From QHBQ01 sp038230695 (GTDB lineage Bacteria; Chloroflexota; Chloroflexia; QHBQ01): 29,273 nt of DNA. The stretch lies in assembly GCA_038230695.1 (NCBI GenBank), contig JBBRMT010000029.1, positions 1 through 29,273 on the forward strand, given 5' to 3'. The position numbers and the translations under genes were made by a program. The notes beneath the pieces were generated by a model, which saw only the letters and a list, made by a program, of their open reading frames with translations, was not told the DNA's origin and did not search any database. Shown one piece after another: positions 22,998-29,273 of this stretch (positions are counted from its first letter, which is position 1; each line of letters opens with the position of its first letter).

Positions 22998-24566
22998 ATG
23001 ATCTTCCACAGTCCGTATGCCGAGGTGAGCATTCCCGAAGTGACACTTACCGAGTATATGCTGCAAGGAGCGGCAGGCCGCGCCAACAAGCCAGCGGTGA
23101 TTGATGGCCCCTCCGGGCGCACGCTCACTTATGGGCAATTGATAGATTCGGTGCGGCACGCGGCGGCGGGGCTAGCCCAGCGAGGAATGAAGAAGGGCGA
23201 TGTCCTTGCTATCTACAGCCCCAACCTGCCAGAGTATGTGATTGCCTTCAACGCGGTGGCCTCGATTGGCGGCATCAACACCACCGTAAACCCCACTTAT
23301 ACTGCTGACGAACTGGCCTACCAGCTTAACGATGCGAAAGCGAAGTACCTGCTAACCATACCGCAGTTGCTGGATAAGGCGCTGGAAGCAGCGAAGCAGT
23401 CGGCAGTGGAGGAAGTGTTCGTTTTTGGCGAGGCCGAGGGCGCAACCCCATTCTCTGCGCTATTGGACAATGATGGGCAGCCGCCGCAGGTGCAGATCAA
23501 CCCGCGCGAGGATCTTGTCGCTTTGCCATATTCCAGTGGCACCACTGGACTGCCCAAAGGGGTGATGCTCACCCACTATAACCTGGTGGCAAACGTGGAG
23601 CAGTGCAAGGACATCGAGGCTTACAACGAGGATGATGTGTTGATTGGCATCCTGCCGTTCTACCATATCTACGGTATGGAGGTGATCCTCAACTTCGGCA
23701 TCTACAAGGGTGCGACCATCGTGACCATGCCCCGCTTCGATATGGAGCAGTTTCTGCAACTGATGCAGGATTACAAGATAACTCGTGGCTATCTAGTGCC
23801 GCCCATCATCCTGGCGCTGGCAAAGCATCCTCTGGTGGACAAGTATGACCTGTCGAAGCTGAAGCTAATCATGTCGGGGGCAGCGCCCTTGAGCGCGGAA
23901 CTATCCCAGGCGCTGGCGAAGCGGCTGGGCTGCGTAGTCAAGCAAGGCTATGGCCTGACTGAGACCAGCCCGGTTACGCACGTCAACCCCGACGACCCTA
24001 CCAAGGCTAAGGACGGCTCGATTGGCCCTTGCGTTGCCAACACCGAGTGCAAGATCGTGGATTACGAAACCGGCGCGGAGCAGGGGGCGAACGAGCGCGG
24101 CGAGATCTGGGTGCGCGGCCCGCAGGTAATGCGCGGCTACCTGAACCGTCCTGAAGCCACCGCGCACATGATTGATGCCGAGGGCTGGCTGCACACTGGC
24201 GATGTCGCCTACGCCGATGACGAGGGCTATTTCTACATCGTGGACCGGGTGAAGGAGCTAATCAAGTACAAGGGATTGCAGGTTGCGCCCGCCGAATTGG
24301 AGGCGCTGCTGCTCACTCACCCAGCAGTGGCCGACGCAGCGGTTATCCCCATCCCTGACGTGGATGCGGGCGAGATCCCGAAGGCGTTCGTGGTGCTAAA
24401 GGGCGAGGCGACCGCTGACGAGTTGATGGCCTTCGTCGCGCAGCACGTTGCGCCCCACAAGAAGGTGCGCCAACTAGAGTTCGTGGCCCAGATCCCCAAA
24501 TCCACCAGCGGCAAGATCCTGCGCCGCGTGCTGGTCGAGCAGGAGCGGGCCAAGCAGCAGGGATAA
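22998..24566 (+). CDS. 4-coumarate-CoA ligase-like acyl-CoA synthetase
   Basis: A 522-residue ANL-superfamily enzyme that adenylates a carboxylic acid with ATP and transfers it to CoA. Motifs are the P-loop SSGTTGLPKG (179-188), YGLTETSPV (from 318), GEIWVRGPQVMRGYLNRPEA, the hinge region TGDVAYADDEGYFYIVDRVK, and PKSTSGK with catalytic Lys506 near the end. Overall it is closest in look to plant-type 4-coumarate-CoA ligases and bacterial homologues, but these bacterial proteins often act on fatty or aromatic acids, so the substrate is open. GGGGGAGG precedes the ATG; the upstream in-frame start (22971) lies in the repeat and would swallow that site. It has its own promoter and stands alone. 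Confidence 0.9.
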   Translation: MIFHSPYAEVSIPEVTLTEYMLQGAAGRANKPAVIDGPSGRTLTYGQLIDSVRHAAAGLAQRGMKKGDVLAIYSPNLPEYVIAFNAVASIGGINTTVNPTYTADELAYQLNDAKAKYLLTIPQLLDKALEAAKQSAVEEVFVFGEAEGATPFSALLDNDGQPPQVQINPREDLVALPYSSGTTGLPKGVMLTHYNLVANVEQCKDIEAYNEDDVLIGILPFYHIYGMEVILNFGIYKGATIVTMPRFDMEQFLQLMQDYKITRGYLVPPIILALAKHPLVDKYDLSKLKLIMSGAAPLSAELSQALAKRLGCVVKQGYGLTETSPVTHVNPDDPTKAKDGSIGPCVANTECKIVDYETGAEQGANERGEIWVRGPQVMRGYLNRPEATAHMIDAEGWLHTGDVAYADDEGYFYIVDRVKELIKYKGLQVAPAELEALLLTHPAVADAAVIPIPDVDAGEIPKAFVVLKGEATADELMAFVAQHVAPHKKVRQLEFVAQIPKSTSGKILRRVLVEQERAKQQG

Positions 24567-24597
24567 TAACCATACAAGCAATTTTGATGAGAACCTT

Positions 24598-24624
24598 CGT
24601 AGGGACGCAGATTTATCGCGCCCC
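24598..24624. repeat. degenerate GTAGGGGCG palindrome, copy 5
   Basis: CGTAGGGACGCAG, then TTTATCGCGCCCC. The arms match imperfectly; recognised by the GTAGGG start and position after a gene. Confidence 0.4.
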
Positions 24625-24638
24625 AGTTAAGGAATGGC

Positions 24639-24665
24639 AAAGCCCTCGCAGGTTGCGGGGGCTTT
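24639..24665. terminator. bidirectional terminator hairpin between convergent genes
   Basis: AAAGCCCTCGCA/TGCGGGGGCTTT, a 12-bp stem with one G-U and a 3-base loop. It lies between the + strand synthetase and the minus-strand lipoprotein cluster. T-runs are short. Confidence 0.7.
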
Positions 24666-24696
24666 AGAGTAGAAAAGCTTGAATGAGCCTGGCTTA

Positions 24697-25032
24697 TTAG
24701 AAGTGGATATTGAGGTGAACCAAACCAGCTTCGTGCCAACCGTTAGCAGACTTCACTAGGAACACACGGTTCAGAGAGGCTGGGTCGTCGTATGTAACAT
24801 CTGCCCAGTTTCCTTCGATCCTCACCTCCTTGAAGTCGTATTTTCCTTTATCTGGGACATCAGCAAAGTTGACTGGGCCTTTGACGTTGTTACCCACGTC
24901 AGCAGAGCCAACCGTACCAGTAATGCTAGCGATTTCACTTGGTGTGACATTTCGACCTTCAGCCTTAGCTTTCGCCTCGATATTAGCCCAACCATTTGCG
25001 CCACGCTTCCAGTTTAGATACCATGCAGTCAT
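24697..25032 (-). CDS. 111-residue protein in frame behind a TAG; probable C-terminal half of the adjacent lipoprotein
   Basis: Encodes TAWYLNWKRGANGWANIEAK and a beta-rich end (KEVRIEGNWADVTYDD..., VFLVKSANGWHEAGLVHLNI) resembling small secreted proteins of unknown function. It has no signal peptide and no ribosome-binding site. Its ATG directly follows, in the same frame, the TAG of the upstream lipoprotein gene, so the two could be one gene of about 251 residues broken by a nonsense change, or a stop-start coupled pair. Base composition is more AT-rich than most of the window. I recognise no domain. Confidence 0.5.
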   Translation of the reverse strand: MTAWYLNWKRGANGWANIEAKAKAEGRNVTPSEIASITGTVGSADVGNNVKGPVNFADVPDKGKYDFKEVRIEGNWADVTYDDPASLNRVFLVKSANGWHEAGLVHLNIHF

Positions 25033-25452
25033 CTAGGTCAGCCAACCGCTACCGTTTAGCTGTGATGCTACTGCTGGGCCTTGCGCGGCAATAACATCAT
25101 GGATAAACTGAGCCTGCTCCGCTGTGGTTGGAACGTTGGAATCATCTACATAAGCAGCAGGCAGCATAGATAGGTCAAAGGTCAATGCAGTATACGAGTT
25201 AATCCTGTCTGCTTGCTTAATGGCTGCTTCTACATCAACAGCCTGGCTGGAGTTTACAGCGACAGTGTTGTGTAGCATAGGCCAGTTAACGTTGGCACCA
25301 CCTTGTGCCGTTGAAGATACGCCATTACCACCACTGTCAGTAGTCGCCCTTTGGCTAGATCGTTCCCCGCTGTCTACGCCAGCAGTGCAGCCAGCACTTA
25401 CTACCAGTATAAGAACGATTGCAAACGCGACCCTTATCTTGAGAACCTTCAC
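25033..25452 (-). CDS. small lipoprotein, possibly truncated by an in-frame TAG
   Basis: A 139-residue protein with a lipoprotein signal: KVLKIRVAFAIVLILVVSAG followed by Cys, a lipobox of the VSAGC type, then a Ser/Thr/Gly-rich tether. The mature part (NWPMLHNTVAVNSSQAVDVE..., TFDLSMLPAAYVDD) has no recognised domain. The start is GTG 25452 with GGAG seven bases upstream. It lies 22 bases after the propeller lipoprotein on the same strand, so both are in one transcript. The frame ends LNGSGWLT-TAG-ATG and goes on open for 111 codons. Confidence 0.65.
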   Translation of the reverse strand: MKVLKIRVAFAIVLILVVSAGCTAGVDSGERSSQRATTDSGGNGVSSTAQGGANVNWPMLHNTVAVNSSQAVDVEAAIKQADRINSYTALTFDLSMLPAAYVDDSNVPTTAEQAQFIHDVIAAQGPAVASQLNGSGWLT

Positions 25453-25474
25453 TGTTTTGCTCCTCTCTTGCCTT

Positions 25475-27163
25475 CTAGTAATTAGCCATCATGTGCCAGT
25501 ATGACTTAGGAATCGCAGGGTCGGTTACATTGTAATCCCATGGCACAAGATATTCATCGGTAGTATGCTGCTCACCTAGCATAGTACGAACGCTTGCCAC
25601 GGGCGCAGATGGAGATGTCTGCCCATCGCTGGCGAGGTAGAAGATCAGTTCGCCGCTGCCGAAGGCCGGGCCAGAGTTGTAGCTCTGCGGCGTGGCAGTG
25701 GGCGGGTTTGGCTCACCGGGGATATTCGTAGGTGCGGGAGCAATGGCAATGCTGGTATCCACCCAGAGGGGGTAGCGCCCAGCGGCAACCTTGCTGCTCT
25801 GACCGCCGCTCCAGACATAGACGGTGGGCGGCTGAGTAACAGTCGGCCCTGCGCCCGCATTGGCGCAGGTGTAATTGTCGAGGCTATAAGCGAAGGTGGG
25901 GTTGGCGCGGTTGGAGTTGGGCGGCGCGACGCTGAGGCCGTAGAGGCGGGCGTTGCTGTCGCCCTGCTGCCCAGGTAGGGCAACCGTGGCAGTTACAGCG
26001 TTGTCGATGCCCAGCACGTCAATTGCCGAGCCAGTCGCGCAGGCGCTGATATGGAAGTCGGAGGCGACCACGAGGTTATTCGCGCTGGCGAAGCCATAGC
26101 TGTTGTTGCCGCCATAGCGCCCACCAAAGTCGGTGAATGGCTGCGCGGCGCTGAGGCTGCCCCCTGGCCCTTTGCTTAGGTCATACATCCACAGCCGCTG
26201 GCCGTTGCCGCTGGCCCCCACATTCTTGGTCTGCTCGCCGCCGAACACCAGCGTCTTGCCGTCGGGCGTAACTGCGGCAAACATGGTGCCAAAGAAGTCG
26301 GGGTTGTTGTCGGCGGGTTTGGTGTTTAGTTGCAGCAGCAGCGTGCCGGTGAAGTTGCCATAGGCTGGTGGGTTCGCGCCGATGCTGTAGATGTTATCGA
26401 GCGCGTCGAGGTAGAGAATATTGTTGCCATCGGGAAACCAGGCGAGATTGCTGCCCTGTACCCCTAGCCCTGCGCCGCTCGGTCCGCCAGCCCCATCCGC
26501 ATCATAGACCGCGAGTTCGCCGGGCGTGATACCTTCGCCCATCGGCCCACTGGCGGCGAAGCGATGCCCGTGCCAGACCGGCAGACTGGCAACCCCATTC
26601 AGCTTGCTGGCCTTGCCATTGCTGACCAGATAATAGCTGGCGTTCTCATAGGTAGCGGTATCCACCAGTTCGTAAACGAGATACTTGCCATCCACACTGG
26701 CGCTCATGCCTGCCACATCCTGACCAGTGGGTATATCAACCTTGAGCAGCGGCTGCTGGTTGCTGCCATCCAGTCTGGATGTGTATATCGTGCCATCGTT
26801 GCCGAGATAGAAGATTAGCTCACTGCTGGATGCGCTGACACTGCCTGTGGTTGGGCTGGCGTTCGCGGCGCTCGCAGGAGTATCGGTAGCACCACTAACA
26901 GGAACAGACGTGGCGGGCGCAGAGGTAGCAGTCGGTAGGTTCAGTATAACGGGCGTGGAGGTAGGCGCAGAGGTGTTATTGATGGGCGTGGCCGTTGCGG
27001 CAATTACATTGGTCGGCGTAGCTGCCATTGCCGCAGTGGCAGGGCTGGCGGTGGGCGAGGTTGCGGTGGCGGGGATAGGGGTATTATTGCTCACCGTGTC
27101 GCAGGCGGTCAGGCTGATCAGAAATACAAGGGCGAAAACTATGGGGGCGAATCGGATTTTCAT
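25475..27163 (-). CDS. lipoprotein with TolB/WD-type beta-propeller and Thr/Pro tether
   Basis: A 562-residue lipoprotein. The signal ends in LISLTAC (lipobox) and is followed by a Thr/Pro/Ala tether of about 85 residues. A propeller then begins with SSELIFYLGNDGTIYTSRLDG and continues with TolB-like blades (LAWFPDGNNILYLDALDNIY; AVTPDGKTLVFGG) to about residue 480. After a second Pro/Thr linker the phrase GSGELIFYLASDGQ recurs, then the sequence changes to an unrelated, more AT-rich tail of about 45 residues. It is membrane-anchored outside the cell and probably binds a ligand; no enzyme motif is seen. AAGGAG lies six bases before ATG 27163; ATG 27166 is also possible. Confidence 0.82.
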   Translation of the reverse strand: MKIRFAPIVFALVFLISLTACDTVSNNTPIPATATSPTASPATAAMAATPTNVIAATATPINNTSAPTSTPVILNLPTATSAPATSVPVSGATDTPASAANASPTTGSVSASSSELIFYLGNDGTIYTSRLDGSNQQPLLKVDIPTGQDVAGMSASVDGKYLVYELVDTATYENASYYLVSNGKASKLNGVASLPVWHGHRFAASGPMGEGITPGELAVYDADGAGGPSGAGLGVQGSNLAWFPDGNNILYLDALDNIYSIGANPPAYGNFTGTLLLQLNTKPADNNPDFFGTMFAAVTPDGKTLVFGGEQTKNVGASGNGQRLWMYDLSKGPGGSLSAAQPFTDFGGRYGGNNSYGFASANNLVVASDFHISACATGSAIDVLGIDNAVTATVALPGQQGDSNARLYGLSVAPPNSNRANPTFAYSLDNYTCANAGAGPTVTQPPTVYVWSGGQSSKVAAGRYPLWVDTSIAIAPAPTNIPGEPNPPTATPQSYNSGPAFGSGELIFYLASDGQTSPSAPVASVRTMLGEQHTTDEYLVPWDYNVTDPAIPKSYWHMMANY

Positions 27164-27320
27164 CATTTGCTCCTTACAAGGATTTTACACAATCAAAACG
27201 CGCATAGCGGGGTCGCCAGGCGCGTCGGGTCTGTTTGCGTTGATAATATTTAAACGTTTGTAAGGCAAGAAAGTTGCAACCCGCCAGGCTAAGAAGCTAC
27301 TCGAAAAGCCATCCGTTTTC

Positions 27321-27350
27321 GTAGGGGGCGAACCCTTGTTCGCCCCGTTC
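27321..27350. repeat. dispersed GTAGGGGCG palindrome, copy 6
   Basis: GTAGGGGGCGAAC, CCTT, GTTCGCCCC; a 9-bp perfect stem at 27325-27346. It lies 11 bases after the Roadblock gene on its transcript side and may act as its 3' hairpin. Confidence 0.7.
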
Positions 27351-27360
27351 GGATAGGCTA

Positions 27361-27738
27361 TTAAACCTCGTGCTTCAGCTTGCCCACAGCCCGCTTCAAC
27401 TCGAATAGGGCGCGGCCCAGGTTGCCTTCGGCATTGAGAACGACGACCATGAAATATTCCTTGTCCACCATTGCGGCGATGAAAGTTCGATCCGCCGCAT
27501 TGATGATAAAGTCTTTGATCTTGCCGCCCTCTAGCTTGTTCGCCGAGCGGTTGAGCGCACCCATCAGTCCCGCCAACTCAATCGCCATCTCCTCGTTGGC
27601 TTCACTGTTACCACGCTCATCGGCCTCGGCTTCGACTATCTCTACCGCGATGCCATCGGTGCCGACCAAGCCTGCAGCGTGCGCTCCCTCGATGCTCTCT
27701 ACCGTGTTGTTCAATATCTCGCGGATTCTCAGTGCCAT
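27361..27738 (-). CDS. Roadblock/LC7-domain protein (MglB-like)
   Basis: A 125-residue single-domain protein: IREILNNTVESIEGAHAAGL, VGTDGIAVEIVEAE, an acidic Asn/Glu loop, MAIELAGLMGALNRSANKL and FMVVVLNAEGNLGRALFELKRA. This is the Roadblock/LC7 alpha-beta fold used by GTPase-activating partners of MglA-like small GTPases and by related regulators. No GTPase gene is in the window, so the partner is unknown. A G-rich site (AAAGGGGG) lies eight bases or so before the ATG. Its promoter is TTGCAT-17-TATACT, and a MITE-like insertion sits just upstream of it. Confidence 0.83.
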   Translation of the reverse strand: MALRIREILNNTVESIEGAHAAGLVGTDGIAVEIVEAEADERGNSEANEEMAIELAGLMGALNRSANKLEGGKIKDFIINAADRTFIAAMVDKEYFMVVVLNAEGNLGRALFELKRAVGKLKHEV

Positions 27739-27777
27739 ACACTTATCCCCCTTTATGTGTCACGTTATGTTGAGCTG

Positions 27778-27806
27778 AGTATAGCAGAGGTGGCGGGAAA
27801 ATGCAA
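27778..27806 (-). promoter_or_regulatory. promoter of the Roadblock gene
   Basis: Minus strand: TTGCAT (27806-27801), 17 bp, TATACT (27783-27778). It gives a leader of about 33 nt. Confidence 0.62.
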
Positions 27807-27813
27807 TAGCCCA

Positions 27814-27922
27814 TTTGAGCGAGGGTGTGCGTCACATTCTTGCAACGTATGTGTGGCGTAGGGGCGGATTGCGTCCGCCCTGGTTTGGGTATGCAAGAAC
27901 GTGACGCGCACCCTTTGAGCGA
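27814..27922. mobile_element. MITE-like element with 9-bp target duplication
   Basis: TTTGAGCGA occurs at 27814-27822 and again at 27914-27922. Between them lie 91 bp (27823-27913) bounded by 22-bp inverted ends: GGGTGTGCGTCACATTCTTG (then CA) on the left and TGCAAGAACGTGACGCGCAC (then CC) on the right, 20 of 22 bases matching. The centre is a GTAGGGGCGGATTGCGTCCG palindrome of the window's dispersed family. It encodes nothing. The spacer 27739-28078 otherwise contains the Roadblock promoter, heptamers and a 16-bp tandem repeat, with no gene seen. Confidence 0.72.
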
Positions 27923-27946
27923 TGAGGTTTGAGGTTTGAGGTTTAA
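27921..27946 (+). repeat. heptamer repeat (GGTTTGA)n
   Basis: GATGAGG, TTTGAGG, TTTGAGG, TTTAAGT. The right target duplication of the MITE merges into it, so the element inserted at the edge of the heptamer tract. Confidence 0.65.
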
Positions 27947-28004
27947 GTGGCAAAAAGCCTCCCAGCGGTGGAGGTTGGTGGGGAGAATCCCGCAACACAT
28001 CAAT

Positions 28005-28036
28005 GCTCATCGTAGACAGCGCTCATCGTAGACAGC
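28005..28036 (+). repeat. perfect 16-bp tandem duplication
   Basis: GCTCATCGTAGACAGC occurs twice with no gap (28005-28020 and 28021-28036). Confidence 0.85.
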
Positions 28037-28045
28037 AGCATTAGA

Positions 28046-28078
28046 CTCATGCCTCGTACCTCAAGCCTCATGCCTTCG
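28046..28078 (-). repeat. heptamer repeat after recR
   Basis: Minus strand units GGCATGA, GGCTTGA, GGTACGA, GGCATGA immediately after the recR stop. Confidence 0.65.
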
Positions 28079-28675
28079 TTACATCTCCCGCCGACCTTCG
28101 AAGGCGCGGGTGAGCGTCACCTCGTCGGCATATTCGAGGTCGCCACCCATAGGCAGGCCACGAGCGAGGCGGGTGGTACGCACGCCCAGGGGGTGGATCT
28201 GGCGTTGCAGGTACATGGCGGTGGCATCGCCCTCCAGATTGGGGTTGGTGGCGAGGATGACTTCCTCCACTGCACCGCTGCGCAATCGCACCAGCAGTTC
28301 GCTAATCTTCAAGTCTTCGGCCATCACGCCTTCCAGTGGGTTAATCGCGCCGCCTAGTACATGGTACACACCCTTGAAGCCGCCAGTGCGTTCGATTGCC
28401 ATAACGTCGAGCGGCTCTTCGACCACACAGATGCAGTTGTGTTCACGGTTGGGGTTGGCGCAAATGGCGCAAGGGTTTTGCTCAGTGATGTTGAAACAGG
28501 TAGAGCAAAAGATGATGCGCTGTCGCATATCGGTCAGCGCGTCGGCCAGGTTCTCCGCCGCATTGCCGCCGCGTAGCAGGTAGAAAGTCAGCCGCGCCGC
28601 ACTCTTGGGGCCAATCCCTGGCAACTTGGCAAACTCCTCGATCAGACGGCTAATCGGTTCGGGGGTAGAGATCAT
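28079..28675 (-). CDS. recR: recombination mediator protein RecR
   Basis: A 198-residue DNA repair protein that works with RecO (and RecF) to load RecA on gapped DNA. The helix-hairpin-helix lies at about 17-34 (KLPGIGPKSAARLTFYLL). The zinc finger is Cys57, Cys60, Cys69 and Cys72. The Toprim domain starts at CVVEEPLDVMAIERTG with the acidic pair Glu86-Glu87, and includes ILATNPNLEGDATAMYL and TRLARGLPMGGDLEYAD. The length is typical. Start ATG 28675 fits the family N-terminus, although no strong ribosome-binding site precedes it. An extended -10 lies about 55 bases upstream. dnaX, a common neighbour, is not here; upstream is the divergent rRNA-type promoter region. Confidence 0.96.
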   Translation of the reverse strand: MISTPEPISRLIEEFAKLPGIGPKSAARLTFYLLRGGNAAENLADALTDMRQRIIFCSTCFNITEQNPCAICANPNREHNCICVVEEPLDVMAIERTGGFKGVYHVLGGAINPLEGVMAEDLKISELLVRLRSGAVEEVILATNPNLEGDATAMYLQRQIHPLGVRTTRLARGLPMGGDLEYADEVTLTRAFEGRREM

Positions 28676-28729
28676 TGCTAGGTTCTCACTCTCGTTCTCA
28701 GGTTCAATATCTGGTCAGGTTAGTGGCTA

Positions 28730-28738
28730 ATTATACCA
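28730..28738 (-). promoter_or_regulatory. extended -10 promoter of recR
   Basis: Minus strand TGGTATAAT (TGn plus perfect TATAAT). The best -35 (TTGGCA) is 19 bp away, so the TGn extension probably matters. Confidence 0.6.
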
Positions 28739-28784
28739 TATTTGTGCGTAGCGATGCCAATTTTAGCCAATCTTAATATTATCC

Positions 28785-28813
28785 TTGACATCCCCGTTGC
28801 GCTTTGGTATAAT
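28785..28813 (+). promoter_or_regulatory. P1, perfect sigma-70 promoter, probably rRNA operon
   Basis: TTGACA, 17 bp, TATAAT, with TTTGGTATAATCC around the -10, the same context as P2. From here to the window end (28676-29273 overall) I see no protein gene. Confidence 0.85.
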
Positions 28814-28910
28814 CCCTTTTGTTGCAGGACAACGGGCCTCGTTTACCTTCGTGGTAAGAAGACCTCACCAAATTACCCACATAGCAGGGCCAAGAGTAGC
28901 GAAATAGCTA

Positions 28911-28926
28911 TTCAGCGTAAGCTGAA
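28911..28926 (+). other. hairpin with GUAA tetraloop in the leader
   Basis: TTCAGC-GTAA-GCTGAA: a 6-bp perfect stem capped by a GNRA tetraloop, extendable by AGC/GCT outside. Possible leader structure. Confidence 0.4.
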
Positions 28927-28989
28927 GGCTTTATCGTGTCCCCTCCAAACATATCCGCCTGGATAGGTAGATAGGTTAGCGAGTGATGC

Positions 28990-29000
28990 GCTCTTGAAAC
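28990..29000 (+). promoter_or_regulatory. boxA-like antitermination element
   Basis: GCTCTTGAAAC resembles boxA (TGCTCTTTAACA in E. coli; TGTTCTTTGAAAAC-type in Firmicutes), as found in rRNA leaders. It lies between P1 and P2. Confidence 0.4.
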
Positions 29001-29058
29001 GCCAACCGACTGGCTGAAGCAACATCGAAAATTGGTCGGTGCAAAAGTGGAAAAACCC

Positions 29059-29087
29059 TTGACAGGGATGAAGTGGTTTGGTATAAT
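29059..29087 (+). promoter_or_regulatory. P2, perfect sigma-70 promoter, probably rRNA operon
   Basis: TTGACA, 17 bp, TATAAT, again with TTTGGTATAATCC. The transcript would begin near 29094 and open with an 8-bp hairpin TTCGCGCC/GGCGCGAA. The sequence to 29273 is non-coding and would be leader; the 16S gene is not reached. Confidence 0.85.
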
Positions 29088-29273
29088 CCGCTTCGCGCCT
29101 GAAAAAAGCGGCGCGAAAAAGCAACGCGAACCTTAACAATTGAAGAGTGGTAAGAGCAAGCGTGAACGAATAACAGACGCTGGGAAATACGGTCTACCGT
29201 GACACTGTTGCTGTCAGCCTTACCTGCTGGTCAGTCCGAAATGTAACATCACTTCGTACTGAAGGCAGCACAA

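Noticed and set aside
28742..28966. A 74-codon + strand frame over promoter P1.
   Set aside because: It spans the promoter itself, has no ribosome-binding site, and its sequence shows no domain.
28814..29273. Search for tRNA, 5S, tmRNA or 16S start in the right-hand non-coding region.
   Set aside because: No GTTCRANNC T-arm with acceptor pairing and no 16S 5' signature (AGAGTTTGATC) is present before the window ends.
1..29273. Possibility of a phage, integrative element or defence island.
   Set aside because: No integrase, transposase, capsid, terminase, restriction or toxin-antitoxin gene is seen; only small non-coding mobile-type repeats are present.

Overview
The window reads as bacterial chromosomal DNA of moderately high GC. 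A Chloroflexota (Chloroflexi) origin is the best guess. The basis is the Thr/Pro-rich linkers joined to SLH domains, the paired YW..HGGL..GYP / QYFERNRFE repeats, an opcA-containing oxidative pentose phosphate operon, and dense small palindromic and heptameric intergenic repeats. This is a judgement from protein style, not from a marker tree. The first gene is cut by the left edge. The right edge ends inside what looks like an rRNA-operon leader, a common place for a contig to stop.

Layout. (1) 1-5525: the oxidative pentose phosphate operon gnd-zwf-opcA-pgl-rpiA on the + strand. Two related GC-rich double-hairpin elements separate the first three genes. Together the products take glucose-6-phosphate to ribose-5-phosphate and make reduced nicotinamide cofactor. 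(2) 5669-9380: a small possibly leaderless ORF, a NYN-domain protein, a group II PLP decarboxylase, a DinB-like protein, a cupin and a Nudix hydrolase. (3) 9633-15467: a cell-surface block with a minus-strand Kelch + 6xSLH protein, a divergent Thr/Pro-rich + 3xSLH protein, and a secreted protein with Gly-Val repeats. (4) 15719-18014: a TetR regulator and a DHA2-type 14-TM exporter, with two near-identical operator-like sites and a consensus sigma-70 promoter. (5) 18284-22830: two more exported beta-propeller proteins, one ending in 3xSLH and one in two YFERNRFE repeats. (6) 22998-24566: a 4-coumarate-CoA-ligase-like acyl-CoA synthetase. (7) 24697-27163, minus strand: a propeller lipoprotein and a smaller lipoprotein that ends at an in-frame TAG followed at once by ATG. 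(8) 27361-28675, minus strand: a Roadblock/LC7 protein and recR. (9) 28785-29273: two perfect TTGACA-N17-TATAAT promoters with a boxA-like sequence between them.

The most notable signal is a promoter architecture shared by two SLH/beta-propeller surface-protein genes 6 kb apart and on opposite strands (starts at 12116 and 18284). Each has four 11-bp direct repeats (consensus GCGCCTGAATA), then CTATTGCTTTGC and TATAAT 18 bp after TTGCTT. The 11-bp period abutting a poor -35 is the layout of OmpR/PhoB-family response-regulator sites, so a co-regulated cell-surface regulon is inferred. Other points: a 91-bp MITE-like element with 22-bp inverted ends and a 9-bp target duplication just upstream of the Roadblock gene's promoter; a window-wide family of 7-nt tandem repeats that supplies stop and start codons; a dispersed GTAGGGGCG palindrome family, one copy of which supplies the exporter stop codon; and SLH domains with a recurring CX8C insertion.
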